Shown here: positions 8,340 to 16,820 of the stretch, piece by piece
How positions within the stretch are numbered: the stretch's first letter is position 1
Layout: each line of letters begins with the position of its first letter
Assembly (NCBI RefSeq): GCF_013009345.1
Contig: NZ_JABELE010000013.1
Span: 62,001 to 126,000 of the forward strand
Length of the DNA: 64,000 nucleotides
Direction of reading: 5' to 3'
Origin: Acinetobacter geminorum
GTDB lineage: Bacteria > Pseudomonadota > Gammaproteobacteria > Pseudomonadales > Moraxellaceae
The notes under the pieces: generated by a model
The model's input: only the letters and a program-made list of their open reading frames with translations
Database searches by the model: none
Told to the model about the DNA's origin: nothing
Translations under genes and position numbers: made by a program

Positions 8340-11097
8340 GAGTTGCCTCAATCAAAGTGGGTGAATTATGTAGAATGAGCTCAATTTCTGATTTTGAAAT
8401 TTGTTCAGTTTCAGAAAGCTCGATCAATTTAAGCTTGCCATCTATAACACTTTGTACTTTATCCCAAGATTTGAGGCGACTCATCAATAATTTAAAAATT
8501 TGATTGCCTGCCGAAAGTTGCTGTTCTTTAGATAACATGAATAAAGCAGGCATAATTTCATTAAACATCGCCATTTTATCAATGAGCTGAGTCCTTGGAT
8601 AAATAGCTTGATCTGCATTACAAGATTTATAAATGGCTGCATTTTCACAGACTTCTTGTAATTGTTGATAATGGCTCACTTCTTCCATTTCTAATATCAA
8701 TTCAGCATTAGGGGCTGTAATTAAGGAGAGTTTTTCATCGCTCTCTATAAGGGGATTGTTATTGATGAGCTTGTGGCATTTTGTAATATAACTATATGCT
8801 GCTTGAATATCGCACAAAAGCATATCCAATTTCTTAGCAGCAGTTTCATATTCTGATTCGAAATTTCTAAGTTCAGTCTCGAGCTTTGATCTTTTTGCAG
8901 CACCTTCAAATTTTTCTTTCTTTAAGTTGGCTATATATTCTTCTTTTTCAATATTATCAATATCTTGATTAATCCGATTGATTTTAAATTGAAGTTTTGA
9001 ACATATTTCAGACTGATCATTGGATTGGAGTAATATCTCATTTGTAATTGCCAATAAACCACCGATAAAGGCAGGCCCAGTTATAAAATGTCTACAACGG
9101 ATACAATTCTGAGTTCCTAAATAACCTTGAGGTGTAGGGGTATAGAATGAACTACTTTTTATTAACTCACCACCATCCTCACATCTTGAAGCTGCAAAAG
9201 GGCAAATACCATAATCTCTAAAAATAAAATTACCCACAGGAACCTCATTAGATAAAGCTTGTAGTAACTCCAAGTTATTACCAACTAATTGGTTTTTAAC
9301 ACTTTCAATTTTATTCTGCTCAATTGTTTTTTGAATAGATTCAACTTCAGATTTTAAGGCTATTTTTTCACCTTCTTCTAATCGAGTTCTAATATCATGA
9401 TTGGAAACTTTGCAATAATAAATCGACATGATCACGGAGCTATGGCCAACGATCTTCATCACGATTTCAATAGGCATACCCATTTCAAGAACATAGGCTG
9501 TAATGAGGCTAACACGCATGCTATGAGGTGTATATTTAGACTTATATGCACCTAAAACTGCTCTATTTCCTTCAAGTGTAGCTAAGCAAAGATTTGAGGG
9601 CTGTATATTATAAAGAGCAGCCGCTAATCTTGGGGTTAAAGCATTACCGACATTTGCTGGTTCAAAATCATTAAAGCGCCTAAAAAGAAAACAATTCAAT
9701 CCTTTGGCTTTTCTTTGCACCTCATTTAAATTTGTTCTTTGGCAATCAATCCAAGCACTAGGATATGAGATAGGATTATATTTTTGTTGCCATTTTCGTA
9801 ACCTAATTAGCCAATATGCTAAATCTTCGGGTATCCACGGAATTGTGTAGCCATGCCCATTGTTATTTGTTTTATTTGTAGTGGTAAAGATACCTGTTTG
9901 ACCATCAGGCATTCTTTTAATGAATGATTGTTCTTTAGTCAACCCAGAAATTGGGGCATTATTTTTTTGCCAAATTACTTTGTTTTGCTGATCTAAATCT
10001 GCAATATACTCATCAGCTTCGCCAGAATCGTTATAGGCGATTTGTCGTCCTCTTAAGGGAACTTTGGTGAGTGTATAAGTATGAATCCAGTCTGTTGGAC
10101 ACCATAAATATGCTTGATTATCAATTACACGGTAAACACAATCTAAATCATGTAAATCTAATTGATCAAAGCTTACTTTTATCCAATCTGCATCGAATTT
10201 ATGAAGGTGCTCTAAATCTTGAAAGCTTTTTGCATTGGTTGGAATAATCCATTCTTGGGCTTTTTTAACAAAATGGTATTGTAAGCATGGTTTTGTTGTT
10301 TCAGAGCGGATGGAGCTAGATGATATATTTTGTTGATTAAGTAGAAGGGTGAACGGATTTCGAGCATTATCGACTCGTACTATTTCGCCTGTTTCTTCAT
10401 CTTCAATCGTTAAATCATTATCAATAATGTAATCTAAGAATTCATTGACATAAACAACGAGTTTCCTTCTCATTGGTTCAGATTCTATATTTTCAAGAAT
10501 ATCTCGAAAGGGTTTTACATCGAATTTTTCCTGTATAAGAAAAGCGTGTGGTGTTTTGCTTTTATCAAATTGTTCAATATAAAGTCGAACGAAACGACAG
10601 AGCTGAGTTTCTTTAGTGCCTCCGCCACGGGCTTTAGTCATAAATTCTTTGATCTTAATTGCCCAAGTGACATAGTCAGGAGAAATAAAATCTGGTTTAA
10701 ATGGTTCTGTTTTACCTAAAAATTTATACCAGTTTTCCCATTCATTTGGATATGCAGTTTGTGGATCAAGTGGAAGACTTAGATCATTTAATTTTAAAAT
10801 AAAAGCTTTGTATTCTTTAGCATTTTTAAGATTTTTGCTTTCTATCAAATTTTTTAGTTCGACATATGAAATAAAATCAGTTATATCAAAAAAATCTTTA
10901 TAGCTAATCCATTCGTCATAAATTCTTTCGGGATGAGCAGGTAGCCCATATTCTCTATATTTCTGTTTATAGAGTACTGAGTTTGTAATACCTTCATTTT
11001 TACAAAATTTTTTTAAAGAATCTAAGTCAGGAAAAGTCGAAAACTCTTTATTAAATCGTTTACTTTCAATTTGTCTGATTGCTTGAGGTTTAATCAT
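8329..11097 (-). CDS. gmtZ: Gamma-mobile-trio integrase GmtZ (large tyrosine recombinase)
   Basis: A 922-aa protein. Residues about 140-600 form a tyrosine-recombinase-like region: an N-terminal SAM-like part, a possible first Arg at 349/351 (PLRGRQ), then the box II pattern PHSMR (524-528; His525, Arg528), GHSS with His552, and the nucleophile Tyr560 or 561. After it comes a Cys-rich stretch (CPFAASRCEDGG then CIRCRH) that could bind zinc, and a long coiled coil (about 700-760, many Lys/Glu/Leu). It is far longer than ordinary integrases (~400 aa). ATG start overlaps the gmtY stop (ATGA), so the two are translationally coupled. Presumed to join GmtY in DNA strand exchange at the island ends. 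Confidence 0.8.
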   Translation of the reverse strand: MIKPQAIRQIESKRFNKEFSTFPDLDSLKKFCKNEGITNSVLYKQKYREYGLPAHPERIYDEWISYKDFFDITDFISYVELKNLIESKNLKNAKEYKAFILKLNDLSLPLDPQTAYPNEWENWYKFLGKTEPFKPDFISPDYVTWAIKIKEFMTKARGGGTKETQLCRFVRLYIEQFDKSKTPHAFLIQEKFDVKPFRDILENIESEPMRRKLVVYVNEFLDYIIDNDLTIEDEETGEIVRVDNARNPFTLLLNQQNISSSSIRSETTKPCLQYHFVKKAQEWIIPTNAKSFQDLEHLHKFDADWIKVSFDQLDLHDLDCVYRVIDNQAYLWCPTDWIHTYTLTKVPLRGRQIAYNDSGEADEYIADLDQQNKVIWQKNNAPISGLTKEQSFIKRMPDGQTGIFTTTNKTNNNGHGYTIPWIPEDLAYWLIRLRKWQQKYNPISYPSAWIDCQRTNLNEVQRKAKGLNCFLFRRFNDFEPANVGNALTPRLAAALYNIQPSNLCLATLEGNRAVLGAYKSKYTPHSMRVSLITAYVLEMGMPIEIVMKIVGHSSVIMSIYYCKVSNHDIRTRLEEGEKIALKSEVESIQKTIEQNKIESVKNQLVGNNLELLQALSNEVPVGNFIFRDYGICPFAASRCEDGGELIKSSSFYTPTPQGYLGTQNCIRCRHFITGPAFIGGLLAITNEILLQSNDQSEICSKLQFKINRINQDIDNIEKEEYIANLKKEKFEGAAKRSKLETELRNFESEYETAAKKLDMLLCDIQAAYSYITKCHKLINNNPLIESDEKLSLITAPNAELILEMEEVSHYQQLQEVCENAAIYKSCNADQAIYPRTQLIDKMAMFNEIMPALFMLSKEQQLSAGNQIFKLLMSRLKSWDKVQSVIDGKLKLIELSETEQISKSEIELILHNSPTLIEATHEF

Positions 11098-12404
11098 TTA
11101 ATCGCTCTCAACTTTTCTTGTACTTCTTCAATTGTTGGTTTGATATAAACAAGGCATGAAGTTGGACTTTTATGATGCATAGCTTTTTGAATTTCGACTT
11201 GATTTAAACCAGCCTGACGCGCACGAAATCCATATGCATGACGATGACCATGCTCAGTCGTACCAAGAGATTTTTTGCTAATTAGCCCGATGCGCTCTAC
11301 TGCACGTTTATGCAGGCGTTGAAAGTTTTTTATAGTTTCAGGCTCACCTAAATTATTTGTAAATGCAAAAGGATGTGGATTACTTTTCAGCGGCTCTACA
11401 CGCTGATATTTGAGATAGTTTGCCCAAATTAATAAGAACTCTTTAGCTTTTTCAGGTGGATTAAATACAATCTCAAAGTAACCTTGTTTAGATGTAAGTA
11501 ATGGGGACTTCCATCCCGCATATAAACGTTCGGTAAATGAATAGTTATTTCTAGGTTTGAATGATGTTTTGGATAAAAGAAATTCACGTCTATTTTTGAA
11601 ATGAGGATCTGGAGCTAGACCTAATTCAGGATGATAAACACGAACAAGAGCTTCTTGAGGACGGTTTGGGTTTAATGTGATATCTGAAGTGTAAATATGA
11701 AAAATTTCACTTTTCCTAAGCCCACCGTAATTCATCAACATTGTAATCGCTTGCGATTTATAGTCGTATTTTCCATTTTTTTCGAACCCTAAATAAATCA
11801 ATCTTTCAATTTGATCTTCGGGGAAACGAACTGCATATTCAAAATCAATTAGGTCTTCATTGAACGAACCAACCAAACGAACTTGCTGTTGTGATAAATC
11901 TTTTTTAGTTAAATGATTTAGAAAGACATTTGCTTGTTTATGATAATAAGCGCACCAATTTAGACGCTCTTCATAACTTGTAGCTTTGCGAAATGGATTT
12001 ACACGAATTGTTGAATGTTCATCCTGTAACGTCATAAAATCAGTGTAATGGGTAATATGAAATAATAGATTATTGGTATCTCTGACTGTGCGTGGTCGCC
12101 AATAAAGATCAAGAGAATCTGTACGGGTTGTTGGGTCAATTGTGCCTGTGATTAATGCCTCGGTGAAAGCTTTGAGTAATTTAGTAGCATTCTCAATTTG
12201 TGGAACTGAATTTATATACTTCAATAAAAGTTTAACTGCATAACAAGATCTTTCTTTCCATGATTCACTTTTTGAATTAAACCAAGCCAAATAGCGCAAA
12301 TGAGAAATGATGACTCCTTTCTCAGTCAAGAGACAAGGCAAGACCAAGGTGGTTTGAGTAGAACAATCTTTGTAATTTACATAAATTTTTTTAACGTAAG
12401 CCAT
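11094..12404 (-). CDS. gmtY: Gamma-mobile-trio recombinase GmtY (tyrosine recombinase)
   Basis: A 436-aa tyrosine recombinase with the C-terminal catalytic set visible: Arg230 in GGLRKSE, His385-x-x-Arg388 in HGHRHAYGF, His410/411 (AMHHKS) and nucleophile Tyr420 in SCLVYIKP. The N-terminal ~200 residues would bind the core site. It is the first gene of the minus-strand gmtY-gmtZ-gmtX-greB run and starts only about 110 bp from the junction with host greB, the usual place for an integrase. A short palindrome (12405-12418) touches its start codon and may be an operator or recombinase site. Confidence 0.85.
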   Translation of the reverse strand: MAYVKKIYVNYKDCSTQTTLVLPCLLTEKGVIISHLRYLAWFNSKSESWKERSCYAVKLLLKYINSVPQIENATKLLKAFTEALITGTIDPTTRTDSLDLYWRPRTVRDTNNLLFHITHYTDFMTLQDEHSTIRVNPFRKATSYEERLNWCAYYHKQANVFLNHLTKKDLSQQQVRLVGSFNEDLIDFEYAVRFPEDQIERLIYLGFEKNGKYDYKSQAITMLMNYGGLRKSEIFHIYTSDITLNPNRPQEALVRVYHPELGLAPDPHFKNRREFLLSKTSFKPRNNYSFTERLYAGWKSPLLTSKQGYFEIVFNPPEKAKEFLLIWANYLKYQRVEPLKSNPHPFAFTNNLGEPETIKNFQRLHKRAVERIGLISKKSLGTTEHGHRHAYGFRARQAGLNQVEIQKAMHHKSPTSCLVYIKPTIEEVQEKLRAIK

Positions 12405-12418
12405 ATACTATTTAGTAT
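12405..12418. repeat. 6-bp inverted repeat next to the gmtY start
   Basis: ATACTA-TT-TAGTAT directly abuts the start codon of gmtY and lies about 95 bp from the island/greB junction. It could be an autoregulatory operator or an arm-type recombinase site. It is short enough to occur by chance. Confidence 0.35.
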
Positions 12419-12512
12419 GAAATATGGGGTTTTTATAATTAAAACTTATCATTATTTGATCAATTGTCAATATAAAATATTAGAAATAGTATGTTTTAAG
12501 GTGGGGTTATAA

Positions 12513-12866
12513 TATCAATATAATAAGCAGCTTCTCAGAAAAATTGATCGACGTGTACGTTATTTAGGAAAACGCTTAGAAGAATTAAAAATCGTTGATT
12601 ACTCTCCTGAACAAGACGGCAAGGTTTACTTTGGCGCTTGGGTTGAGATTGAAAACGAAGAAGGGGAACAAAAAACTTTACGTATTGTGGGAATCGATGA
12701 AATTTATGATCATCATCCTCAACATATCTCGATTGAGTCACCTATGGCTCGCGCATTGCTCGGCAAAGAAGTTGATGATGAGATTGAAGTACACACGCCA
12801 TCTGGAAAAAAGCTGTGGTATATCAATACAATTCGCTATGAAAAGACGGAAAACTCAGAAATTTAA
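12513..12866 (+). pseudogene. greB: 3' remnant of the host greB, split by the island
   Basis: An open frame without a start encodes the C-terminal 117 residues of GreB, beginning YQYNKQLLRKIDRR and ending with TAA at 12864-12866. It aligns with the island copy from residue Tyr48 to the end, with many substitutions (for example VDYSPEQDGKVYFGAW against VEYSPEQDGKAYFGAW). The codon just before is TAA (12510-12512), where GreB should have Asp, which marks the junction. The first 47 residues are missing, including both acidic tip residues, so any product would lack cleavage-factor activity. The gene is co-directional with, and 89 bp ahead of, tRNA-Ser. Confidence 0.9.
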
Positions 12867-12955
12867 ATGGATTTGTGTTTATTTTGAGCGGTTGAATTAA
12901 AAATTAAATAAAAGATTTGCCAACTTCAATTTTTATTTATATTATAGCGCTCGTT

Positions 12956-13045
12956 GGAAGCGTGGCAGAGCGGTTTAATGCACCGGTCTTGAAAACCGAC
13001 GAGGGTGTGAGTCCTCCGTGAGTTCGAATCTCACCGCTTCCGCCA
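12956..13045 (+). tRNA. tRNA-Ser (anticodon UGA)
   Basis: Acceptor stem GGAAGCG/CGCTTCC pairs fully, followed by the discriminator G and an encoded CCA. The anticodon loop CTTGAAA gives anticodon TGA (12990-12992), and a long variable arm typical of tRNA-Ser follows. GTTCGAATC forms the T loop. A Rho-independent terminator follows 8 bp later. Confidence 0.97.
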
Positions 13046-13052
13046 GATTCTT

Positions 13053-13088
13053 AAAAAGCCCTTGTTAGTGACAAGGGCTTTTTTTTTA
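13053..13088 (+). terminator. Terminator of tRNA-Ser
   Basis: Stem AAAAAGCCCTTGT / ACAAGGGCTTTTT with a 5-nt loop, followed by more T residues. A diverged copy of this terminator lies at 15426-15457. Confidence 0.9.
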
Positions 13089-13150
13089 CCTGCAATTATA
13101 AACTGCTCAAGTGAAGAAAAAATATAATATGGCGTGATTCAACATTACTA

Positions 13151-13933
13151 TTAAACAGTAGGAATCGTTCCGCCATCAATCACATATTCAGTACCTGTAA
13201 TTGCAGACGCACGGGTTGATGCCAAAAATGCGATAAGATTTGCTATTTCATCTGGTTTAGCTGGTCGTCCAATAGGAACTCCTCCGATTGAATCCATGAC
13301 TATCTTTTTACCACCTTCATAATCCGTGCCAGCTTGTAAAGCCAGCCGCTCTGCAAGAGCAACTGATGCCTCTGTTTCAATCCATCCTGGCGAGACTTGA
13401 ATAACCCGAATACCTTTGGGGGATATTTCTTTTGACAGGCTTTTACTATAAGTTGCTAGTGCTGCTTTTGTAGCAGCATAAGCTGTCGTAGCTTCTGGTA
13501 AAGGAAGTGAGCGTTGTATTGACGTAACGTGGATTACTACACCTTGGCCTTGCTGAATCATATCGGGAATTAATTGACGATCAATACGTATTGCAGGTAT
13601 CAGATTTAGGTGAAGCTCTTTGTACCACTCTTCATCGGTTAATGCTGCAAATCCGCCCGCTGGCGCAGATGAGCCACCAAGCATGTGTACAATGATATCT
13701 ACACCACCTAATAACTCTTTTACTGCTTGGACAACAGCCTCACAACCTTCTCGAGTTGTGAGATCAGCAGAAACAAAATGTACATTATTCGGTAAATAAT
13801 CTGGTTGAGTTCTAGCAGTGGTTAGTACTGTCGCGCCAAGTTCATTGAATAATTTAACGGTGGCAGCACCAGTACCTTTTGTACCCGCCGTGATTAAGGC
13901 ACGTTTTCCTTTTAAAGTAATAAAATCTTCCAT
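13151..13933 (-). CDS. SDR-family NAD(P)-dependent oxidoreductase
   Basis: A 260-aa classical short-chain dehydrogenase. The Rossmann glycine motif TAGTKGTG is at 15-22, and the catalytic set is Ser138, Tyr152 and Lys156 in YAATK. The C-terminus ends with the usual substrate-loop and GGT pattern (VIDGG). It should oxidise or reduce a small alcohol or ketone in the cytoplasm; the substrate is unknown. Its ATG shares one base with the stop of the upstream SnoaL-like gene (TAATG), so the two are coupled. A LysR regulator is divergent. All three lie between two copies of the tRNA-Ser 3' end, suggesting joint acquisition. Confidence 0.9.
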   Translation of the reverse strand: MEDFITLKGKRALITAGTKGTGAATVKLFNELGATVLTTARTQPDYLPNNVHFVSADLTTREGCEAVVQAVKELLGGVDIIVHMLGGSSAPAGGFAALTDEEWYKELHLNLIPAIRIDRQLIPDMIQQGQGVVIHVTSIQRSLPLPEATTAYAATKAALATYSKSLSKEISPKGIRVIQVSPGWIETEASVALAERLALQAGTDYEGGKKIVMDSIGGVPIGRPAKPDEIANLIAFLASTRASAITGTEYVIDGGTIPTV

Positions 13934-14256
13934 TAATAAATCCTCAATTTAACAACTTTGTCATTTTCAAGTGTGAACTGAAAATTAAGTCTCACAGGAC
14001 TATTTGGAAAGTTGCCACTCCCTTGTGTTAAAACCGTGCTGATATGACCATTATTAGAAACATCAATAATTTCAAGTGAGTACTGGTATTTTTCTTTCAT
14101 TGCCAGCAACCATGTACGAATTTCCGCAATTCCTCTGTATAGACTGCCATCGTCTTCAACAATGGCAGAGTTAGAAAAAATAAGGTTCAAAGCATCTACG
14201 TCGTTCGCTTGATCAGCATCAAAGTATGCACTAACCACTTCTGGTATATCTTTCAT
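13933..14256 (-). CDS. SnoaL-like / NTF2-fold protein
   Basis: A 107-aa protein with the pattern of small NTF2-like (SnoaL) proteins: an N-terminal helix with YFDADQANDVDAL, then SAIVEDDGSLYRGIAEIRTW, then beta strands. These folds serve as isomerases, dehydratases or binding proteins; no catalytic assignment can be made. It is first in a two-gene operon with the SDR and is divergent from the LysR gene, whose start is 107 bp away. Confidence 0.8.
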   Translation of the reverse strand: MKDIPEVVSAYFDADQANDVDALNLIFSNSAIVEDDGSLYRGIAEIRTWLLAMKEKYQYSLEIIDVSNNGHISTVLTQGSGNFPNSPVRLNFQFTLENDKVVKLRIY

Positions 14257-14363
14257 GAGTCGCTCTTTTTTAATGATCTAAATTGGTGTTTTAAATTTTA
14301 TGATTTGACGATTGTTCTAACAATCCGTATAAAATGGGATGTTTAGTTGAATAAATCAGGATA

Positions 14364-15266
14364 ATGGAACGAGCAAATTTAAATGATTTAAAAGCAGTAA
14401 TGGCAATCGCCAAACGAGGAACTTTTCGTGGCGCTGCGATTGAACTAGGGATGTCGACAACGGCTTTAAGTCATGCAATTAGTAAATTAGAGGAAAATCT
14501 GGGTGTACGTCTGTTTAATCGGACAACACGTAGTGTTTCCTTGACAGAGGCAGGCAGACTTTTTGTAGAACAAGTCGGGCCTGCTCTTCAGGATATTCAT
14601 AGTGCGTTGGATATTGTACGTTCGCAGAGAGAATCACCGTCAGGTACATTAAGAATCAATGCGGCTGCATTTGCAGCGAGAGAAATTATTTCTCCTGTGA
14701 TTATTAAATTTCTTCGACGTTACCCAGAAATGAATATTGATTTGGTCACTGAGGGCAAACTTGTTGACATTATTGCTGATGGTTTTGATTTAGGTATTCG
14801 TGTCGCTCATCTTGTCCCAAGTGATATGATTGCGGTGTCCCTTGGTAAACTTCAAAAATATGTGGTTGTTGGTTCACCTGAATATTTTGAGTGTTATGGG
14901 AAGCCACAAATACCAACAGATCTTTTTAGACATAAATGTATTCGAGTACGTCTACCTGATGGTGCACTATTCCGCTGGAAATTTGAAAAAAATGGAGAAA
15001 TTATTCAAATTGATGTGCAAGGACCGATAACCCTTGATGAAGCAAGCTTATCAAGAGCTGCAGTATTAGAGAGCATTGGCCTGGGATACTTTATGGAACA
15101 GGATGTTCGCGCTGAAATTGAGTCAGGTCAACTTGTTTCCGTGTTAGAGGATTGGATGCCTTGTATGTCTGGACTTTGTTTATATTATTCAGGAAGACGT
15201 AATCAATCTGCGGGTTTGAAAGCCTTCCTTGCCCTAGTTCGTGAAGTAGCCCTGAATAATGAGTAA
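14364..15266 (+). CDS. LysR-family transcriptional regulator
   Basis: 300 aa. The N-terminal winged helix-turn-helix (about 5-62, RGTFRGAAIELGMSTTALSH then RLFNRTTRSVSLTEAG) is followed by a periplasmic-binding-protein-like effector domain (about 90-295). It resembles the AaeR/DmlR/PtxR-type branch that often controls an adjacent divergent oxidoreductase gene. The divergent SnoaL-SDR pair is the likely target, through the 107-bp region 14257-14363. The inducer is unknown. Confidence 0.9.
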   Translation: MERANLNDLKAVMAIAKRGTFRGAAIELGMSTTALSHAISKLEENLGVRLFNRTTRSVSLTEAGRLFVEQVGPALQDIHSALDIVRSQRESPSGTLRINAAAFAAREIISPVIIKFLRRYPEMNIDLVTEGKLVDIIADGFDLGIRVAHLVPSDMIAVSLGKLQKYVVVGSPEYFECYGKPQIPTDLFRHKCIRVRLPDGALFRWKFEKNGEIIQIDVQGPITLDEASLSRAAVLESIGLGYFMEQDVRAEIESGQLVSVLEDWMPCMSGLCLYYSGRRNQSAGLKAFLALVREVALNNE

Positions 15267-15408
15267 TGTGTTGTATATGAATTTTGAGTATTAGAATTAT
15301 AAAAAGCTAGATTGTGCAGGATGAAGTTGGATGATTTTTAATTTAATTTTTTGAAATATATAATTTTATTTTTGAGCCGTATCAGAGAAGAGTTATATAA
15401 AAAACTTG

Positions 15409-15457
15409 CTTCCGTCAGATTTTTACAAAGTCCTTGTTAATGACAAGGGCTTTTTTT
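15409..15457 (+). repeat. Degenerate copy of the tRNA-Ser 3' end and terminator
   Basis: GCTTCCGTCAGAT (15409) matches GCTTCCGCCAGAT at the tRNA-Ser 3' end (13036) except for one base. It is followed by a hairpin (TCCTTGT ... ACAAGGG + T-run) that matches the tRNA terminator with a few changes. The rest of the tRNA is absent. Such a direct repeat downstream of a tRNA usually marks the far end of an integrated element. It may still work as a terminator for the LysR gene. Confidence 0.8.
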
Positions 15458-15867
15458 ATGCCTAGTCTCTACATTACTGTAAGATTTAGCTTAAATACTG
15501 CTAACAAATCCTGAAAATTTCATATAAATCAAATGAGTATATATTTTAATCGAAATTGTTGTATTTATATAATATATTTTTTGTTTTCAGTATCTTACTT
15601 GTAACGCTTCTATATATCAGAATCGAACAAGTTATTTGTAGAATATTCACTTATTGATATATGATGATCCAATATTTAGAGACTGTTTCAAAACGTGATT
15701 CTATTGTTCAGCGAGCAAGATCAAGGAAGAAATAAGGCTGAATTCAGGCCTCTAAACCCTTATATATCTGGAAATTACTTCCAGCCAAATATTGTATTTT
15801 GACCCAATGGTTAGGAATGTCTCTCTCTCTTTTGTAGAGTAAGCATTTCCTATTTTAGGATGTATTT
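15458..15867. other. Intergenic region upstream of metQ
   Basis: No confident gene in about 410 bp. A short plus-strand frame 15661-15735 (MMIQYLETVSKRDS..., 24 aa) could be the tail of a lost gene but has no support. I looked for a SAM riboswitch ahead of metQ and did not recognise one. An AGGA sits about 9 bases before the metQ start. Confidence 0.4.
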
Positions 15868-16740
15868 ATGAAAAAATTATTTAGTGTCCTGTTCGGCGCA
15901 TCTGTTCTCACACTGTCGGCATGTAGCAAACAACCTGCGCAAACTGAAAATACAGCTGAAAACAAAACTGAGTCAGTTCGAACAATTAAACTGGTTTCAA
16001 CAGGTTCGGATACTGATGTGTGGAAATATGTTGCGACGCTTCCCGAAACTAAAGAAGCTGGTATTAAACTTGAAGTGACCAATCTGACTGACTATGTTGT
16101 GCTCAATACATCAGTTGCAAATGGTGAACAAGATGTAAATGCATTCCAGTCATTTAACTATTTGGCAGCTTATAATGCTTCAAATAAGGCTAAAGTTGCT
16201 GCTGTTGCGACAACTTACTTAGAGCCAATGGGTATTTATGCAAATAAAGTTAAATCTGTTGAAGAGTTCCCACAAGGCGCGACCATTGCGATTCCAAACG
16301 ATACTGCCAATGAAGCTCGTGCATTAACTTTATTGCAGTCTGCAAATCTGATTAAACTTAAGCCGAACTTTGATCCTGTAAAAGGGACTACTAATGACAT
16401 TGCTGAAAACCCTAAAAATTTGCAATTAAAACCAATTCAAATGACTACAGCAGTCCGTGTTAAAGACGATGTAGATGCAATTGTATTGGGTAATACATTA
16501 GCACTTGAGGGTGGCTTAAATGTAATGAAGGATTCTATCTTCCGTGAACCTATTGATCAGTCTACAAAACTTTATGTGAATTTGTTAGGTGTGGCTGAAG
16601 CGAAGAAAAATGACCCGATCTATACCAAACTTGGTGAACTTTACCACTTACCTAAAGTTCAAAAGTTTGTGAGCGATAAATTCGGTGGAACAAAAGTTGA
16701 AGTAAACAAACCTGTTTCTGAGTTTGAGGATGTTAAGTAA
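15868..16740 (+). CDS. MetQ/NlpA-family lipoprotein, methionine-type ABC binding protein
   Basis: A 290-aa protein with a lipoprotein signal peptide (LTLSAC, Cys19) and the NlpA/MetQ fold: an ETKEAGIKLEV start, the SFNYLAAYN ligand region and the TTYLEPMGIYA core typical of the family. Family members bind D/L-methionine or related ligands for MetNI importers, anchored to the inner membrane facing the periplasm. No metN or metI lies nearby, so it is an orphan that would pair with a transporter elsewhere. A bidirectional terminator follows. Specificity for methionine is inferred from family only. Confidence 0.85.
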   Translation: MKKLFSVLFGASVLTLSACSKQPAQTENTAENKTESVRTIKLVSTGSDTDVWKYVATLPETKEAGIKLEVTNLTDYVVLNTSVANGEQDVNAFQSFNYLAAYNASNKAKVAAVATTYLEPMGIYANKVKSVEEFPQGATIAIPNDTANEARALTLLQSANLIKLKPNFDPVKGTTNDIAENPKNLQLKPIQMTTAVRVKDDVDAIVLGNTLALEGGLNVMKDSIFREPIDQSTKLYVNLLGVAEAKKNDPIYTKLGELYHLPKVQKFVSDKFGGTKVEVNKPVSEFEDVK

Positions 16741-16772
16741 ATAATTATTTGATTTAAAAACTATTTTTATAA

Positions 16773-16803
16773 AAGCTAAGCCTCGGTAATCGGGGCTTAG
16801 CTT
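16773..16803. terminator. Bidirectional terminator (metQ-like / DUF389 gene)
   Basis: AAGCTAAGCC pairs with GGCTTAGCTT across an 11-nt loop, between two converging genes, with A-rich sequence on one side and T-rich on the other. Confidence 0.8.
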
Positions 16804-16820
16804 CTTTCTACTTGGATATT

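Larger units (their letters stand above)
1..12512. mobile_element. Gamma-mobile-trio (GMT) type genomic island, visible part
   Basis: The island is defined by three overlapping minus-strand genes next to its right end (gmtY, gmtZ, gmtX), followed by a complete greB and a two-gene putative defence module, all in one direction. The right boundary is placed at about 12512/12513, where sequence colinear with host greB begins. The left boundary cannot be seen: no 5' part of host greB occurs at the left of the window, so the element either continues beyond position 1 or was rearranged there, and an IS3 remnant is present. GMT islands are known, from memory, as carriers of anti-phage genes in Gammaproteobacteria. 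Assignment rests on gene order, sizes and tyrosine-recombinase motifs. Confidence 0.75.

Noticed and set aside
12595..12900. 101-aa plus-strand frame after gmtY
   Set aside because: It is in another frame than the greB remnant, which has the real protein similarity; it is a shadow.
15409..15457. Second tRNA gene
   Set aside because: Only the last few tRNA bases and the terminator are present; no anticodon or D arm.
15458..15867. SAM riboswitch ahead of the MetQ-like gene
   Set aside because: No S-box-type core or terminator/antiterminator arrangement was recognised.
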